Shown in pieces: positions 8,443-18,834 of a DNA stretch of 52,977 bases. The notes under the pieces were generated by a model that ran no database searches, had not been told where the DNA came from, and worked only from the letters and a program-made list of their open reading frames with translations. Both the position numbers and the translations under genes were made by a program. Every line of letters begins with the position of its first letter. Within the stretch, counting starts at the first letter, position 1. This stretch comes from an uncultured Verrucomicrobia subdivision 3 bacterium (lineage in GTDB: Bacteria > Verrucomicrobiota > Verrucomicrobiia > Limisphaerales > UBA11358): contig CAISYZ010000097.1 of the NCBI GenBank assembly GCA_903889895.1, positions 1 to 52,977 on the forward strand, written 5' to 3'.

Positions 8443-9510
8443 ATGAAAAAAGTATTTCTTGTAACTGCCATTCTCGCTTGCACGGCAATATCGGGGTTCA
8501 CCGTTCCACCCGCCGCCTATGTGGACAGCCGTCCGCAGGCCAGCCTTCGGCTCGAAGCCAAGGACCAACGCGTCGTTCTCAAGCACGGCGGCGGGCCGGG
8601 GGATTGTGACATCTGCGGAGCGCGCGAGGCCATCGTGTTCGAGGACAAGGGAATTTATTATCTGCACTACGACGGTGCGGGGCCGAAGGGCTGGCTGGCC
8701 TGCCTGGCCACGAGCCATGACCTAGTTCACTGGGATAAACGGGGGGCGATCCTAGGCTTCGGCAAGCCGGGCAGCCCGGATTCTGCCAGCGCCTCGTCAC
8801 CGTGGGTCATCCACGATGGCAAATGGTGGCATCTGTATTATCTCGGCACGTCCAACGTGTCGCCCGCGCCGGATTTTGTCCCCATGTTTCCGTATCAGAC
8901 GCTCACGGCGCGCAGCCATTCGCCGGCGGGACCGTGGGAGAAGCAATATGAAGCCGCGCCTTTCACCACCCGGCCGGGAACTTACTATTCCGCGACGGCC
9001 AGCCCCGGTGCCATAGTGAAAGACCACGGCCAGTTTCTGATGTATTTCAGCGCCTCCACTCCGGGGCCGGATGTCAAACGAACGCTCAGCATTGCCCGGG
9101 CAAAGAATCTGGACGGGCCATGGGTGGTGCAGGTTGACCCCATTCTGCCGGCGACGGAGCAAGTTGAAAACAGCTCGCTCTACTACGAGCGGAAAATCAA
9201 AACGTGGTTTCTGTTCACCAACCACATCGGCATCAACGATCGCAAGCAGGAATTCACCGATGCGGTCTGGGTTTATTGGAGCAAGGATTTGAACCGCTGG
9301 GATGCGAAGAACAAGGCGGTGGTGCTGGATGGTCGGAACTGTTCGTGGTCAAAGGAGTGCATTGGGATGCCGTCCGTGATAAAGACAGGCAAACGTCTCG
9401 CTCTTTTCTATGACGCGCCCGGCGGCGATAGCATCAGCCACATGAACCGCGACCTCGGTCTGGCGTGGCTCGACCTGCCTTTATCTATTCCTGTTCCTGC
9501 CTCAAAATAA
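8443..9510 (+). CDS. Exported GH43-like five-bladed beta-propeller hydrolase
   Basis: The 355-residue protein has a signal peptide (MKKVFLVTAILACTAISGF). Its body shows repeated blade motifs of the five-bladed glycosidase fold: YYLHYDG, CLATSHDLVHWDKRG, WWHLYYLG, SHSPAGPWEK, FLMYFSAS, NLDGPWV, WVYWSKDLNRWDAKN. This pattern fits GH43 or a sister propeller family (GH117/GH130-like); I cannot pick one by eye. These enzymes typically remove arabinose, xylose, galactose or related sugars from side chains. It sits between the GH99-like and GH78 genes in one run, consistent with stepwise dismantling of a rhamnose-containing polymer. Confidence 0.75.
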   Translation: MKKVFLVTAILACTAISGFTVPPAAYVDSRPQASLRLEAKDQRVVLKHGGGPGDCDICGAREAIVFEDKGIYYLHYDGAGPKGWLACLATSHDLVHWDKRGAILGFGKPGSPDSASASSPWVIHDGKWWHLYYLGTSNVSPAPDFVPMFPYQTLTARSHSPAGPWEKQYEAAPFTTRPGTYYSATASPGAIVKDHGQFLMYFSASTPGPDVKRTLSIARAKNLDGPWVVQVDPILPATEQVENSSLYYERKIKTWFLFTNHIGINDRKQEFTDAVWVYWSKDLNRWDAKNKAVVLDGRNCSWSKECIGMPSVIKTGKRLALFYDAPGGDSISHMNRDLGLAWLDLPLSIPVPASK

Positions 9511-9572
9511 GCGCACAGTCTTTTTTTACTGCGCTAACCACAAATTAACACCGGTCTTCCAATCAAACATCC

Positions 9573-12479
9573 ATGAAACGAATCCTGCTCCTTATCCTAG
9601 TTGCGAATCTCTTCGCTTCCGTCTCCCGCGCCTCTTTGGAACCCGTCGAGTTGCGCTGCGAATACCGCGTGAACCCGCTCGGCATTGACGAGGTGCAGCC
9701 GCGCCTGACATGGCGCGTCGAGTCCGCCGAGCGCGGGCAAAAGCAGACGGCGTATCAAATCCTCGTGGCCAGCAGCGCCGCCGAATTGAAGAAAAACATC
9801 GGTGACTTGTGGGACTCCGGAAAAATCGCCAGTAGCGAAACCGTGAATGTGCCTTACGCGGGCAAGCCGCTCGTTTCACGGCAGCAATGCTTTTGGAAAG
9901 TGTGCGTGTGGGACAATGACGGGACTTCATGTTGGAGCGAGCCGGCGGTGTGGGCGATGGGGCTGCTGCAGCCGTCGGACTGGCAGGCGCATTACATTTC
10001 ATTCCGCGACACCACGCCGGTTTGGAAAGACACAAACAATCTTTTTCTCCCACCCGCCCGCCAGTATCGCAAGGAATTCATCGTTCCAAAAACCGTGAAG
10101 CGCGCGACGATTTATGCCACCGCGCTTGGCATCTACGAACTTTATGTGAATGGCCAGCGCGTCGGCGATGCGCGATTTGCGCCCGGCTGGACGGATTATC
10201 ACCAGCGTGCCTATTACAACACCTACGACGTGACGCCGCTAGTGAAACGCGGCGACAACACCCTCGGCGCGTGGGTTGCCGACGGCTGGTATTCCGGCTA
10301 TCTCGGTTTCGGATTATGCGTCGGCTACGGCCCGGAAAAGATCGGCCGCTACATCTACGGCAAAACGCCCGCGCTGATGGCGCAACTGGAAATTGAATAC
10401 AGCGACGGTTCGCGCGAAATCATTCCGACGGATAAATCTTGGAAGGAAACCGGTGACGGCCCGATCCGCGAGGCGGATTTTCTGATGGGCGAATACTATG
10501 ACGCGCGCAAGGAAACGGCTGGTTGGGCCAAGTTTGGATTTGACGACGCGAAATGGAACCCGGCCATTCTTGCTTCCGAAAATGGCCGCGTGCCAGCGAT
10601 GTTTTACGAATGTCAGAATCCAACCAATGTTGACACTGCGCCGATAATATCAGGTCATGCGGTGGATCTCGGATTCCAGCGCCCGCCGGAACTACAGGCG
10701 TTTCCCAGCGTGCCGGTGTGTCCGGTTCAAGAACTCAAACCGGTGTCCATCACTTCGCCGACGAATGGAGTTTATATTTTCAACCTCGGCCAGAACTTTG
10801 CCGGCGTCGTCCGCCTGAAAGTGAAAGGCCCGGCAGGCACGCAGGTTCAACTGCGCTACGGCGAAATGCTGCACGCGGACGGCAGCCTGATGACGGAAAA
10901 TCTGCGCCGGGCGCGGGCGACGGACTTTTATATTTTGCGCGGCGACAAACACGGCGAGACTTACACGCCGCGTTTCACCTACCACGGATTTCAATATGTG
11001 GAGGTCACTGGCTATCCTGGCAAACCCGGCAAAGATGCGATCACCGGCATCGTGCTGCAAAGCGACACGCCGATGACCAGCGCGTTTGAATGCTCCGATC
11101 CGATGGCGAACAAGCTGTTCAAAAACATCGTCTGGACGCAGCGTGCCAACTTCATTGATCTGCCGACGGATTGTCCGCAGCGTGACGAGCGGTTTGGCTG
11201 GACGGGCGATGCGCAGATTTATGTGCATTGCGCCACGCTCAACGCGGACGTAGCGGCGTTTTATACCAAGTGGCTGCGCGAGGTCATGGAGGCGCAGCGG
11301 CCCAGCGGCACATTTCCGGGCTACTGCCCGTTTCCATTTCAGCACGGCTGGGATTTCGGCACGGCATGGTGCGATGCGGGTGTCATCTGCCCGTGGACCA
11401 TCTGGCAGGCCTATGGCGACACGCGGATCATCGAGCGCTGCTGGCCGAACATGGTGAAGTTCATGGACTGGCGCAAGGCCACGAGCACAAATTTCCTCGG
11501 TATCGTTCACGGCAACGACTGGGGCGACTGGCTTTCGTTCGGCGGCAAAACGCCGCTGGACTATGTTGACACTGTTTACTTTGCTTATTCAGCAAAATTG
11601 ATGTCAGACATGGCCGCCGCCATCGGCAAGGAAAAGGAAGCCGCCGACTACCGCGAACTGTTCGCCAACATCAAGACGGCGTTCAACCAAAAGTATGTGA
11701 AGCCCGACGGCTCGCTCGCGGTGGACACGCAGACGGCCTACGCGCTGGCGTTGTTCATGAATTTGATTCCCGCCGAACTCCGGGTTGAGTCGGGGAAAAT
11801 TCTGGCGGACAAGTTGCGTGCCGGCGAGACGGCTGAAAATTCCGGCATGACCACCGGCTTCCTCGGCACGCGGCCACTGCTGCCGGTGTTGACGAGCGTT
11901 GGTGAAAACGATCTGGCGGTGAAACATTTCCAGAGTCGCAAATTTCCGTCGTGGGGCTACGAAGTGGATCAGGGCGCGACGACGATCTGGGAACACTGGG
12001 ACAGCTATACCAAGGCGCATGGTTTTGGCGGCATGGACGGCACGCAAAACGCGGGAATGAATTCCTTCGCGCACTATTCCTTCGGCGCGGTATGCGAGTG
12101 GATGTTGGGCCAACTTGCCGGCATTCAATCGGACGGACCGGGTTACGACAAAATCATCATCCATCCGCATCCACCATCGCCCGGCAGCAATCCTGATCAC
12201 ACGCCGATTAACTGGGTGAAGGCGCATTACGATTCCATCCACGGGCGCATCACGAGCAACTGGAAACGAACGGACGGAAAATTTGAATTGGAAACAGAAA
12301 TTCCCGCGAATACTACGGCCACCATTTATCTACCCGCAAGCAGCGCAGATCAAATTACCGAAGGCGGCCAGTCGCTGGCAAATGTCAAAGACGTGAAAAT
12401 TCTTCGGATGGAAGGCGGCCGCGCTGCGCTCGCCGTGGCCGCTGGCAAATATCAGTTCGTGGTAGAATCGGCCAAGTAA
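9573..12479 (+). CDS. Exported alpha-L-rhamnosidase, GH78
   Basis: This 968-residue enzyme cleaves terminal alpha-L-rhamnose from polysaccharides or glycosides. It has a signal peptide (MKRILLLILVANLFASVSRA), an N-terminal fibronectin-like domain (PVELRCEYRVNPLGID), jelly-roll domains, then the (alpha/alpha)6 catalytic barrel. The diagnostic GH78 motif DCPQRDERFGWTGDAQ is at about residues 532-548 and contains the conserved Asp/Glu/Asp cluster; TTIWEHWDSY near residue 805 holds the second catalytic Glu. A C-terminal beta-sandwich domain follows. Full length for the family. It ends 9 bp before the convergent AraC-type regulator, and the rhamnose catabolic genes lie just beyond, which supports the substrate. 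Confidence 0.93.
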   Translation: MKRILLLILVANLFASVSRASLEPVELRCEYRVNPLGIDEVQPRLTWRVESAERGQKQTAYQILVASSAAELKKNIGDLWDSGKIASSETVNVPYAGKPLVSRQQCFWKVCVWDNDGTSCWSEPAVWAMGLLQPSDWQAHYISFRDTTPVWKDTNNLFLPPARQYRKEFIVPKTVKRATIYATALGIYELYVNGQRVGDARFAPGWTDYHQRAYYNTYDVTPLVKRGDNTLGAWVADGWYSGYLGFGLCVGYGPEKIGRYIYGKTPALMAQLEIEYSDGSREIIPTDKSWKETGDGPIREADFLMGEYYDARKETAGWAKFGFDDAKWNPAILASENGRVPAMFYECQNPTNVDTAPIISGHAVDLGFQRPPELQAFPSVPVCPVQELKPVSITSPTNGVYIFNLGQNFAGVVRLKVKGPAGTQVQLRYGEMLHADGSLMTENLRRARATDFYILRGDKHGETYTPRFTYHGFQYVEVTGYPGKPGKDAITGIVLQSDTPMTSAFECSDPMANKLFKNIVWTQRANFIDLPTDCPQRDERFGWTGDAQIYVHCATLNADVAAFYTKWLREVMEAQRPSGTFPGYCPFPFQHGWDFGTAWCDAGVICPWTIWQAYGDTRIIERCWPNMVKFMDWRKATSTNFLGIVHGNDWGDWLSFGGKTPLDYVDTVYFAYSAKLMSDMAAAIGKEKEAADYRELFANIKTAFNQKYVKPDGSLAVDTQTAYALALFMNLIPAELRVESGKILADKLRAGETAENSGMTTGFLGTRPLLPVLTSVGENDLAVKHFQSRKFPSWGYEVDQGATTIWEHWDSYTKAHGFGGMDGTQNAGMNSFAHYSFGAVCEWMLGQLAGIQSDGPGYDKIIIHPHPPSPGSNPDHTPINWVKAHYDSIHGRITSNWKRTDGKFELETEIPANTTATIYLPASSADQITEGGQSLANVKDVKILRMEGGRAALAVAAGKYQFVVESAK

Positions 12480-12488
12480 GAGTTCCGG

Positions 12489-13364
12489 CTAGCTCAGTCG
12501 GGCATGTTGCCGGCGATATTGACTGGGCGTGACGCCTAGCAGCTTGCGGAACTGGCGCGCAAAGTAATTGCTGTCGGCGAATCCGACCTGAAACGCAATC
12601 TCGGTGACGCTCGACTCGGTGCGGCGGAGCAGAGAGGCCCCCCGGTTCACGCGCAGTTGGATGACATAGGCGATGGGCGAGCTGCCCATGGCGGCATGAA
12701 AGCTACGGATGAAATTCCGGTTCGACATGTGCGCGATACGGGCCAGTTGGTCGAGGTCAATAGCCTCCTGGTGGTTGGTTTCCAGATGGCTGATGGCGGC
12801 ACCGATGCGCAGCAACGCGCGCGAATCAGAGTTCTTCGCCCGGGCATAACAGCGGGAAAGATAGCCTACGATTTGCAAGAACGAGGCGGTGGCCATGAAT
12901 TTAAAGCCGCTTGAGCGCGTGACGAGTTCTTCTTCCAACTGGTCCACGAAGCCCATCGCCATGCTCAACTCGGATGGAGTCAGGCGTAGCCGCCCGTTGA
13001 ACTGATGCCGCCGTCGCCAGGCTGGCTCCAGCGTGAAGAGCGCGTGATAGCCCGGCAGGGTGCGGAGATCGAAGGTGCGCAGGTTCAGCTTCTTCGGCTG
13101 AAATAGAATGTTCACCAGGCACAGCCGTTCCATGCTGTGATAATCGTGCTGACGCGAGCCCCCGATCACAAACGCGTCGCCCGCGTTGAGCGGATAGGTT
13201 TCTTTGCCAGTCACATGCACACCGCGACCGGCGGTAATGATGACGATCTCCGTGAATTCATGCGAATGAAGGCCAAAAGGCTCCTGCGGGTCGCGCCGCT
13301 CAACCGCGATGGGAAACCCGTCCGGGTGAAACCAGTCTTTGTGTTTGAGGGTGGCGTGCTGCAT
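12489..13364 (-). CDS. AraC-family regulator of the rhamnose genes (RhaS/RhaR-like)
   Basis: 291 residues: an N-terminal cupin sensor (HSHEFTEIVIITAGRGVHVTG, about 33-53, followed by GDAFVIGG and QHDYH) and a C-terminal double helix-turn-helix (about 185-285) with LDQLARIAHMSNRNFIRSFHAAMG and the strongly conserved second half VTEIAFQVGFADSNYFARQFRKLLGVTPSQYRR. It is divergent from rhaA across a 119-bp gap, the usual arrangement for RhaS-type activators that bind rhamnose and switch on rhaA and rhaT. It probably controls the rha genes and perhaps the glycosidases on its other side. The family is certain; the effector is inferred from context. Confidence 0.9.
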   Translation of the reverse strand: MQHATLKHKDWFHPDGFPIAVERRDPQEPFGLHSHEFTEIVIITAGRGVHVTGKETYPLNAGDAFVIGGSRQHDYHSMERLCLVNILFQPKKLNLRTFDLRTLPGYHALFTLEPAWRRRHQFNGRLRLTPSELSMAMGFVDQLEEELVTRSSGFKFMATASFLQIVGYLSRCYARAKNSDSRALLRIGAAISHLETNHQEAIDLDQLARIAHMSNRNFIRSFHAAMGSSPIAYVIQLRVNRGASLLRRTESSVTEIAFQVGFADSNYFARQFRKLLGVTPSQYRRQHARLS

Positions 13365-13380
13365 GGCAAATAGGCAGATT

Positions 13381-13444
13381 TAGTCTGGCCAGATAGTGCT
13401 AGCTTATGGCGGCATCGTCAAGGACTCGGGTGTGGTTCTAGTCT
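13381..13444. promoter_or_regulatory. Candidate regulator half-sites between araC-type gene and rhaA
   Basis: The hexamer TAGTCT occurs twice in the same orientation (13381-13386 and 13439-13444) in the divergent promoter region. AraC-type activators often bind direct repeats, but these are short and 58 bp apart, so the call is weak. Confidence 0.2.
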
Positions 13445-13483
13445 AAAGTGTTCGCGAATCATAGAAAGCACAAATTAATTTTT

Positions 13484-14749
13484 ATGGCCAACACTATCAA
13501 TATTGAAGCCGCTTACAAACTCGCCTGTGAACGTTACGCGGCGCTCGGCGTGGATGTGGGCCACGCGTTGAAGACTTTGGCGACGATTCCAATCTCGCTT
13601 CACTGCTGGCAGGGTGATGACGTGGACGGCTTCGAAAACGCCGGCGGCGCGCTCGGCAACGGTCTCGCCGTCACCGGCAACTATCCCGGCAAGGCGCGCA
13701 CGCCGGACGAGTTGCGCACCGATTTGGAGAAAACCTATTCGCTCATTCCCGGCAAACATCGTTTGAACCTGCACGCATTCTACGGCGAGTTCGGCGGCAA
13801 GAAAGTTGATCGCGATGCCATCGAGCCGAAACATTTTGCCAACTGGATTGCGTGGGCGAAGAAAAATGGTCTTGGACTCGACTTCAATCCGACCTGTTTC
13901 TCGCATCCAAAAGCCGCCGATGGATTCACTTTGTCCAATGCTGACAAGGGGGTTCGTAAGTTTTGGATTGAGCATTGCATTCGCAGCCGCGAAATCGGCG
14001 CGGCGATGGGTAAGGCGCTCGGCAAAACCTGCGTGACGAACGTGTGGATTCCCGATGGCTATAAAGACACGCCCGCCGACCGCGTTGCGCCTCGCGCGCG
14101 CCTCGCGGAATCGCTGGACGCGATTTTCAAAAAACAAATTTCCCCAAAGCTGAACCTCGACGCCGTCGAACCGAAACTATTCGGCATCGGCAGCGAAAGT
14201 TACGTTGTCGGTTCGCATGAGTTTTACATGGGTTATGCGGTTACTCGCAAAAAACTGCTGACGCTCGACGCCGGCCATTATCATCCGTCTGAAGGCATCG
14301 CGGACAAGATTTCCAGCGTGTTGCAATTTATGCCGGAGATTTTGTTGCACGTCAGCCGCGGTGTTCGTTGGGACAGCGATCACGTTGTGATTTTGAATGA
14401 CGATTTGCTTTCCATCGCGCGAGAGATTGCGGTGAACGGTTTTGAGAAACGCCTTCATATCGGCTTGGATTATTTCGACGCGAGTATCAATCGCGTTGCC
14501 GCGTGGACGATTGGCGCGCGCAATATGATTCGCGCGTTGCTCATCGCGTTGTTGGAAACGCCGCTCATCCGCACGGCGGAAGCAAGAGGAGATTTCACCA
14601 CTCGCCTCGCGTTGCAGGAAGAAGCCAAGTCGCTGCCCTTCGGCGCGGTCTGGGATTATTACTGCGAAAGTCAGGGCGTGCCCATCGGCGAACATTGGCT
14701 GACGGAAGCGAAGAATTACGAGAATACAGTTTTGATCAAACGTAACTAA
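13484..14749 (+). CDS. rhaA: L-rhamnose isomerase
   Basis: Converts L-rhamnose to L-rhamnulose in the cytoplasm. A GTG at 13448 would add 12 residues with no homology; the ATG at 13484 gives 421 residues starting [18 protein letters not shown], which matches family length (about 419). Recognisable segments are [15 protein letters not shown], the metal-site region [22 protein letters not shown], and [15 protein letters not shown]. It opens the catabolic run rhaA-rhaT-mqo-aldolase-rhaB-glpX-rhaM, all on the plus strand with short gaps. It is likely induced by the divergent AraC-type regulator. Confidence 0.96.
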   Translation: MANTINIEAAYKLACERYAALGVDVGHALKTLATIPISLHCWQGDDVDGFENAGGALGNGLAVTGNYPGKARTPDELRTDLEKTYSLIPGKHRLNLHAFYGEFGGKKVDRDAIEPKHFANWIAWAKKNGLGLDFNPTCFSHPKAADGFTLSNADKGVRKFWIEHCIRSREIGAAMGKALGKTCVTNVWIPDGYKDTPADRVAPRARLAESLDAIFKKQISPKLNLDAVEPKLFGIGSESYVVGSHEFYMGYAVTRKKLLTLDAGHYHPSEGIADKISSVLQFMPEILLHVSRGVRWDSDHVVILNDDLLSIAREIAVNGFEKRLHIGLDYFDASINRVAAWTIGARNMIRALLIALLETPLIRTAEARGDFTTRLALQEEAKSLPFGAVWDYYCESQGVPIGEHWLTEAKNYENTVLIKRN

Positions 14750-14774
14750 ACCTAACCAACAAACTACACGAATT

Positions 14775-15950
14775 ATGGGAAATCCATTTCTTGGTGTCTT
14801 CTTTCACTGGCTCGGAGGCCTCGCTTCCGGGAGTTTTTATGTGCCGTATCGCGGTGTCAAAAAATGGTCTTGGGAAACTTACTGGCTCGTTGGCGGGTTT
14901 TTCTCGTGGATCATCTGCCCGTGGGTGTTTGCCTTGACCATGACGAACGACGTGTTTGGCGTCTTGCATCAGCAGACCGCCAGCACGCTGTGGTGGACGT
15001 ATTTCTTTGGCGCGATGTGGGGCTTCGGCGGCCTGACGTTCGGTTTGACGATGCGCTATCTGGGCATGTCGCTGGGCATGGGCGTGGCACTGGGTTATTG
15101 CGCGGCGTTCGGCACGCTGGTGCCGCCGATTTTCAAACAGTTCATGCCGAGCCTGCCGGTGGGGGCGAGCATTTCGGAAATTGCCGGTTCCACGCCCGGC
15201 CAGGTCACGCTTGCGGGCGTGGGCGTGTGTCTGCTGGGCATCGCCATCGCGGCGGCGGCGGGCTTTACGAAGGAACGGGAAATGCCGGCGGAGCAGAAAA
15301 AAAAGGCCATCGCGGAATTTGATTTCAAGAAGGGCCTCATGGTCGCGACCTTTTCGGGCATCATGAGCGCGTGTTTTTCGTTTGCGCTGACGGCGGGCAA
15401 TCCGATTGGCGACGCTTCCAAGGCGGCGGGCACCACGGTCATCTGGAGCGGCCTGCCAAAACTCGTGGTGGTGCTGGCGGGCGGTTTTACGACCAATTTC
15501 ATCTGGTGCGTGTTGTTGAACCTCAAGAACCGCAGCGGCTATCAATACGTCGCTTCGCACGTCAAAGAAGAACACGCGCATCATGGCGGTCTGGGCAGCG
15601 GCGAGCATGTGCCGGCAGGAACGTCCGCCAGTGGCGCGGTGGCAGATCTGAAAATTCCGATGCTCGCCAATTATCTCTTCTCCGCGCTGGCAGGCACCTG
15701 CTGGTATTTCCAGTTTTTCTTCTACACGATGGGCGAGACGCAGATGGGCAAGTTCAGTTTTGCCTCATGGACGCTGCACATGGCGAGCATCATCATCTTC
15801 AGCACGATGTGGGGCTGGATTTTACATGAGTGGAAAGGCTCCAGCAAAAAGGCACATCTGCTCATCGCGGGCGGCATCGGCACACTCATCCTTTCGACCA
15901 TCGTCATCGGTTTCGGGACATATCTGAAAAGCCTCGGCGGCGGACATTGA
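14775..15950 (+). CDS. rhaT: L-rhamnose-proton symporter
   Basis: A 391-residue membrane protein with about ten transmembrane helices. It matches RhaT through FFHWLGGLASGSFYVPYRGVK near the N-terminus, WGFGGLTFGLTMRYLGMSLGMG and the long middle loop with KKKAIAEFDFKKG. RhaT imports L-rhamnose with a proton. It starts 25 bp after rhaA and is followed 31 bp later by the mqo-like gene. Family assignment is strong because RhaT forms its own small family and the context is a rhamnose operon. Confidence 0.95.
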   Translation: MGNPFLGVFFHWLGGLASGSFYVPYRGVKKWSWETYWLVGGFFSWIICPWVFALTMTNDVFGVLHQQTASTLWWTYFFGAMWGFGGLTFGLTMRYLGMSLGMGVALGYCAAFGTLVPPIFKQFMPSLPVGASISEIAGSTPGQVTLAGVGVCLLGIAIAAAAGFTKEREMPAEQKKKAIAEFDFKKGLMVATFSGIMSACFSFALTAGNPIGDASKAAGTTVIWSGLPKLVVVLAGGFTTNFIWCVLLNLKNRSGYQYVASHVKEEHAHHGGLGSGEHVPAGTSASGAVADLKIPMLANYLFSALAGTCWYFQFFFYTMGETQMGKFSFASWTLHMASIIIFSTMWGWILHEWKGSSKKAHLLIAGGIGTLILSTIVIGFGTYLKSLGGGH

Positions 15951-15981
15951 ATAAAGATTAGAGCTTTCAAACTAAACGCTG

Positions 15982-17488
15982 ATGGCATCCTCGACGCACA
16001 TCGAATACCCCGACGTCATCCTGATCGGTAGCGGCGTCATGTCCGCCAATCTCGCGGCCTTGCTCAAGCGCCTCGACCCGGGCATCAGGATCCAGCTTTA
16101 TGAAGTCACCGACGGGCTCGCTCAGGAAAGCTCTGACGGCTGGAACAATGCAGGCACCGGCCACGCGGGCATTTGCGAGTTGAGTTACACGCCGAAGCGG
16201 GAGGCCGATGGGTCGGTGAATGTTAGCAAGGCGATAGAAATCTTTGAGCAATTTGAATACTCGAAGCAGTTCTGGAGCTATACCGTCGCGAGCGGCATGA
16301 CGGAGCGGCCGAAGGAATTCATCAACCCCGTCCAGCATATTAGTTTCGTGCATGGCGAGTCACAGGTCGCGTTTCTGAAAGCCAGACACGCCGGAATGGC
16401 TGCGCACCATTTTTTCCGCGAAATGGAATACTCCACCGACCGCGCCATCATCGCGGGCTGGGCTCCGTTGCTGCTCGAAGGCCGCGGTGACGTGTCCATC
16501 GCCACGACCAAAATGGACGCGGGGACCGATGTGAACTTTGGCGAGATTTCGCGCAAGCTTCTGAACTGGCTTGACCAGCAGGAGGGATGTGGTATCGCGT
16601 CCGGCCATCGCGTCGTTGGCTTGAAGAAAAGCAGCACGGGTTGGGATGTGCGCGCAAAAAATCTCGCCACCGGGGAAGTCCGAGAGAACCGCACGAAGTT
16701 CGTCTTCGTTGGTGCCGGTGGCGGCAGTCTATCGCTGCTGCAAAAGTCCGGCATCCCAGAAGCCAAGGGTCTGGGCGGCTTTCCCATCGGCGGGCAATGG
16801 CTCATCTGCGACAACCCGGAGATCGTCAGCCAGCATCAGGCAAAAGTCTATGGACAGGCGCTCGCCGCCGCGCCGACGATGGCGGTGCCGCATCTCGACA
16901 CGCGGATTCTCGATGGGAAAAAGACGCTGCTCTTCGGCCCGTTTGCCGCGTGGACGACCAAGTTTCTCCACAAGAAAGGCAGCATCACTGATCTGCCATT
17001 TTCCGTCCGACCGGATAATCTTGCCACACTCCTGAATATCGGAATCCGCAATCTTGATCTCGTCCGCTACCTCGTGCAGCAAGGCACGCAAAGCACGGCG
17101 GATCGCATGGAAGTCCTCCGCATCTTCTATCCCGCCGCCCAGGCCAAGGATTGGAAATTGATTGACGCTGGCATCCGTGTGCAGGCGATAAAAAAGACTG
17201 ACGGCCAAGCCGGCATCGTCCACTACGGCACCGAGGTTATCACCAACACGAACCATTCTATATCTGCGCTGCTCGGCGCCTCACCCCGGTGCCTCGGTCT
17301 CGGTGAACATCGTGCTCGAAGTCATAAAAAAATGTTTCCCGCAACTGCTGGCCAGCAGCGAGGGACGAGTGCGGATGAAGGCGATGATCCCGACCTACGA
17401 CGAAGACATCAAGCTATCCAAGAACGCCGCGCGCTTCCGTGAAGTCAGTCAACGCGCGGACGAAATTCTTGGGCTTCGCTCTCCTTAA
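15982..17488 (+). pseudogene. mqo: Malate:quinone oxidoreductase family gene with a +1 frameshift
   Basis: FAD-dependent dehydrogenase of the Mqo family: N-terminal dinucleotide motif ILIGSGVMSANLAALL, then SSDGWNNAGTGHAGICELSYTP, a region typical of Mqo. The frame is intact to IVHYGTEVITNTNHSISALLGASP and then breaks. Removing one C from the CCCC run at 17284-17287 restores the expected continuation (GASVSVNIVLEVIKKCFP ... MKAMIPTYDEDIK) to a stop at 17486-17488, giving about 501 residues, the normal length. As sequenced, translation ends at 17442 with about 50 wrong residues. Either a true frameshift or an assembly error. Mqo normally oxidises malate to oxaloacetate and feeds quinone; its place inside a rhamnose operon is odd. 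Confidence 0.88.
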
Positions 17489-17524
17489 TTCCAACGGCCC
17501 ACGCGCCAGAACTCCAGTTTTTAC

Positions 17525-18823
17525 ATGAACACCATTTCCACCGCCCCTCGCACATTTCTTCATCCGCGCGACGAGATCATGCGCATGATGGAGCGCATCT
17601 ATCGCTACCGGATGACCACCACTTCCGGTGGTAATCTCTCGATACGCGAACCCAACGGCGACATTTGGATCACTCCGGCTCGCGTGGACAAAGGCAGCCT
17701 GCGCCGTGAAGACATCATTTGCGTTCGCGCCGAAGGACGGCGTGAGGGGCTGCATCCGCCGTCAAGTGAACTGCCGTTCCATCAGGCCATTTATCAACAG
17801 CGACCTGATCTTGGCGGCATCGTGCATGCACATGCCGTCGCGCTCGTTGCCTTCAGTGTCTGCCGCCGGGTGCCAGATACGCGGCTGTTTCCGCAGGCGC
17901 GTCATGTTTGTGGTGAGGCGGGATTTGCGCCTTACGCGTTGCCGGGCAGCACGGTGTTGGGAGGAAATATCGCGCAGACTTTCGCAAAAGGATTCAATTG
18001 TGTGGTTTTGGAAAATCACGGTGTCGTCTGCGCCGGAGAAAACCTCCAGCGCGCCTTTGAGCGGTTTGAAACGCTGGAATTCACGGCGAAGACCATCATC
18101 AAGGCCAGCCAACTCGGCGAGGTGCGCTATCTGAATAACCAGCAAGTCGCGCAACGGCATGGAATCGCACTACCCCAGTTCACGCCTAATTTGGCAAGCG
18201 AGGAGGAAAACGAACTTCGGCGGCAACTTGCCAACTTTCTGCAACGCGGCTACCGGCAGCGGTTGCTCATCAGCACGGAAGGCAGCTTTTCAGCGCGGCT
18301 TGCCGATGGATCAATGCTCATCACCCCCTCGCGCGCGGATCGTGGCTTGATTGACATCGCCGACCTAGTGTTGGTGCGCTCCGGGGCGGCGGAGGCGGGT
18401 CGCCAGCCGAGCCGGGCAGCGCAATTGCACGCCGCGATTTACCGGCGACATCCCAAGGTGCGGGCTATCGTCAACGCACTGCCCGTGAACGCGACCGCCT
18501 TCAGCGTCACCGACTCCCATTTGGACAGCCGCACAATTCCCGAGAGCTATCTTTTTCTCAAGGATGTCGCGCGTGTGCCGTTCGGGGAACAATACCAGGA
18601 TGGCCGGGCCGTGGCGGAACGGCTGTCGTCAGAAAACCCGGTTGCCCTCATCGAGAACGACGGAGCGCTGGTCTGCGGCACCAGCGTGCTGGATGCCTTT
18701 GACCGGCTGGAAGTGCTGGAGACGACTGCCGAAGCGATCATCAACAGCCGCCCGCTGGGGAAAGTTGTTCCCATGTCGGACGCAATAATCGCGGAACTGA
18801 CCGCCGCCTTTTCCACCAAGTAA
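17525..18823 (+). CDS. Two-domain class II aldolase, likely rhamnulose-1-phosphate aldolase
   Basis: The 432-residue protein is two tandem class II aldolase/adducin domains (about 14-210 and 225-425). The first has the zinc-site residues of fuculose/rhamnulose-phosphate aldolases: Glu82 (SSELPFH), His101 and His103 (VHAHAVA) and His165 (ENHGVVC). In the second, the aligned positions are Ala298, Asn317, Leu319 and Asp379 (VNALPVN, ENDGALV), so it cannot hold the metal the same way. By position between rhaT and rhaB it should split L-rhamnulose-1-phosphate into DHAP and L-lactaldehyde, since no other aldolase is present. The second domain is probably structural or regulatory. A single-domain RhaD is about 275 residues, so this is a different architecture. 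Confidence 0.85.
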   Translation: MNTISTAPRTFLHPRDEIMRMMERIYRYRMTTTSGGNLSIREPNGDIWITPARVDKGSLRREDIICVRAEGRREGLHPPSSELPFHQAIYQQRPDLGGIVHAHAVALVAFSVCRRVPDTRLFPQARHVCGEAGFAPYALPGSTVLGGNIAQTFAKGFNCVVLENHGVVCAGENLQRAFERFETLEFTAKTIIKASQLGEVRYLNNQQVAQRHGIALPQFTPNLASEEENELRRQLANFLQRGYRQRLLISTEGSFSARLADGSMLITPSRADRGLIDIADLVLVRSGAAEAGRQPSRAAQLHAAIYRRHPKVRAIVNALPVNATAFSVTDSHLDSRTIPESYLFLKDVARVPFGEQYQDGRAVAERLSSENPVALIENDGALVCGTSVLDAFDRLEVLETTAEAIINSRPLGKVVPMSDAIIAELTAAFSTK

Positions 18824-18834
18824 ATCCACCAACC

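Noticed and set aside
9511-9534. Stem-like GCGC...GCGC around a T-run after the GH43-like gene
   Set aside because: The T-run is in the loop, not after the stem, and the stem needs a two-base bulge, so it is not a credible intrinsic terminator.
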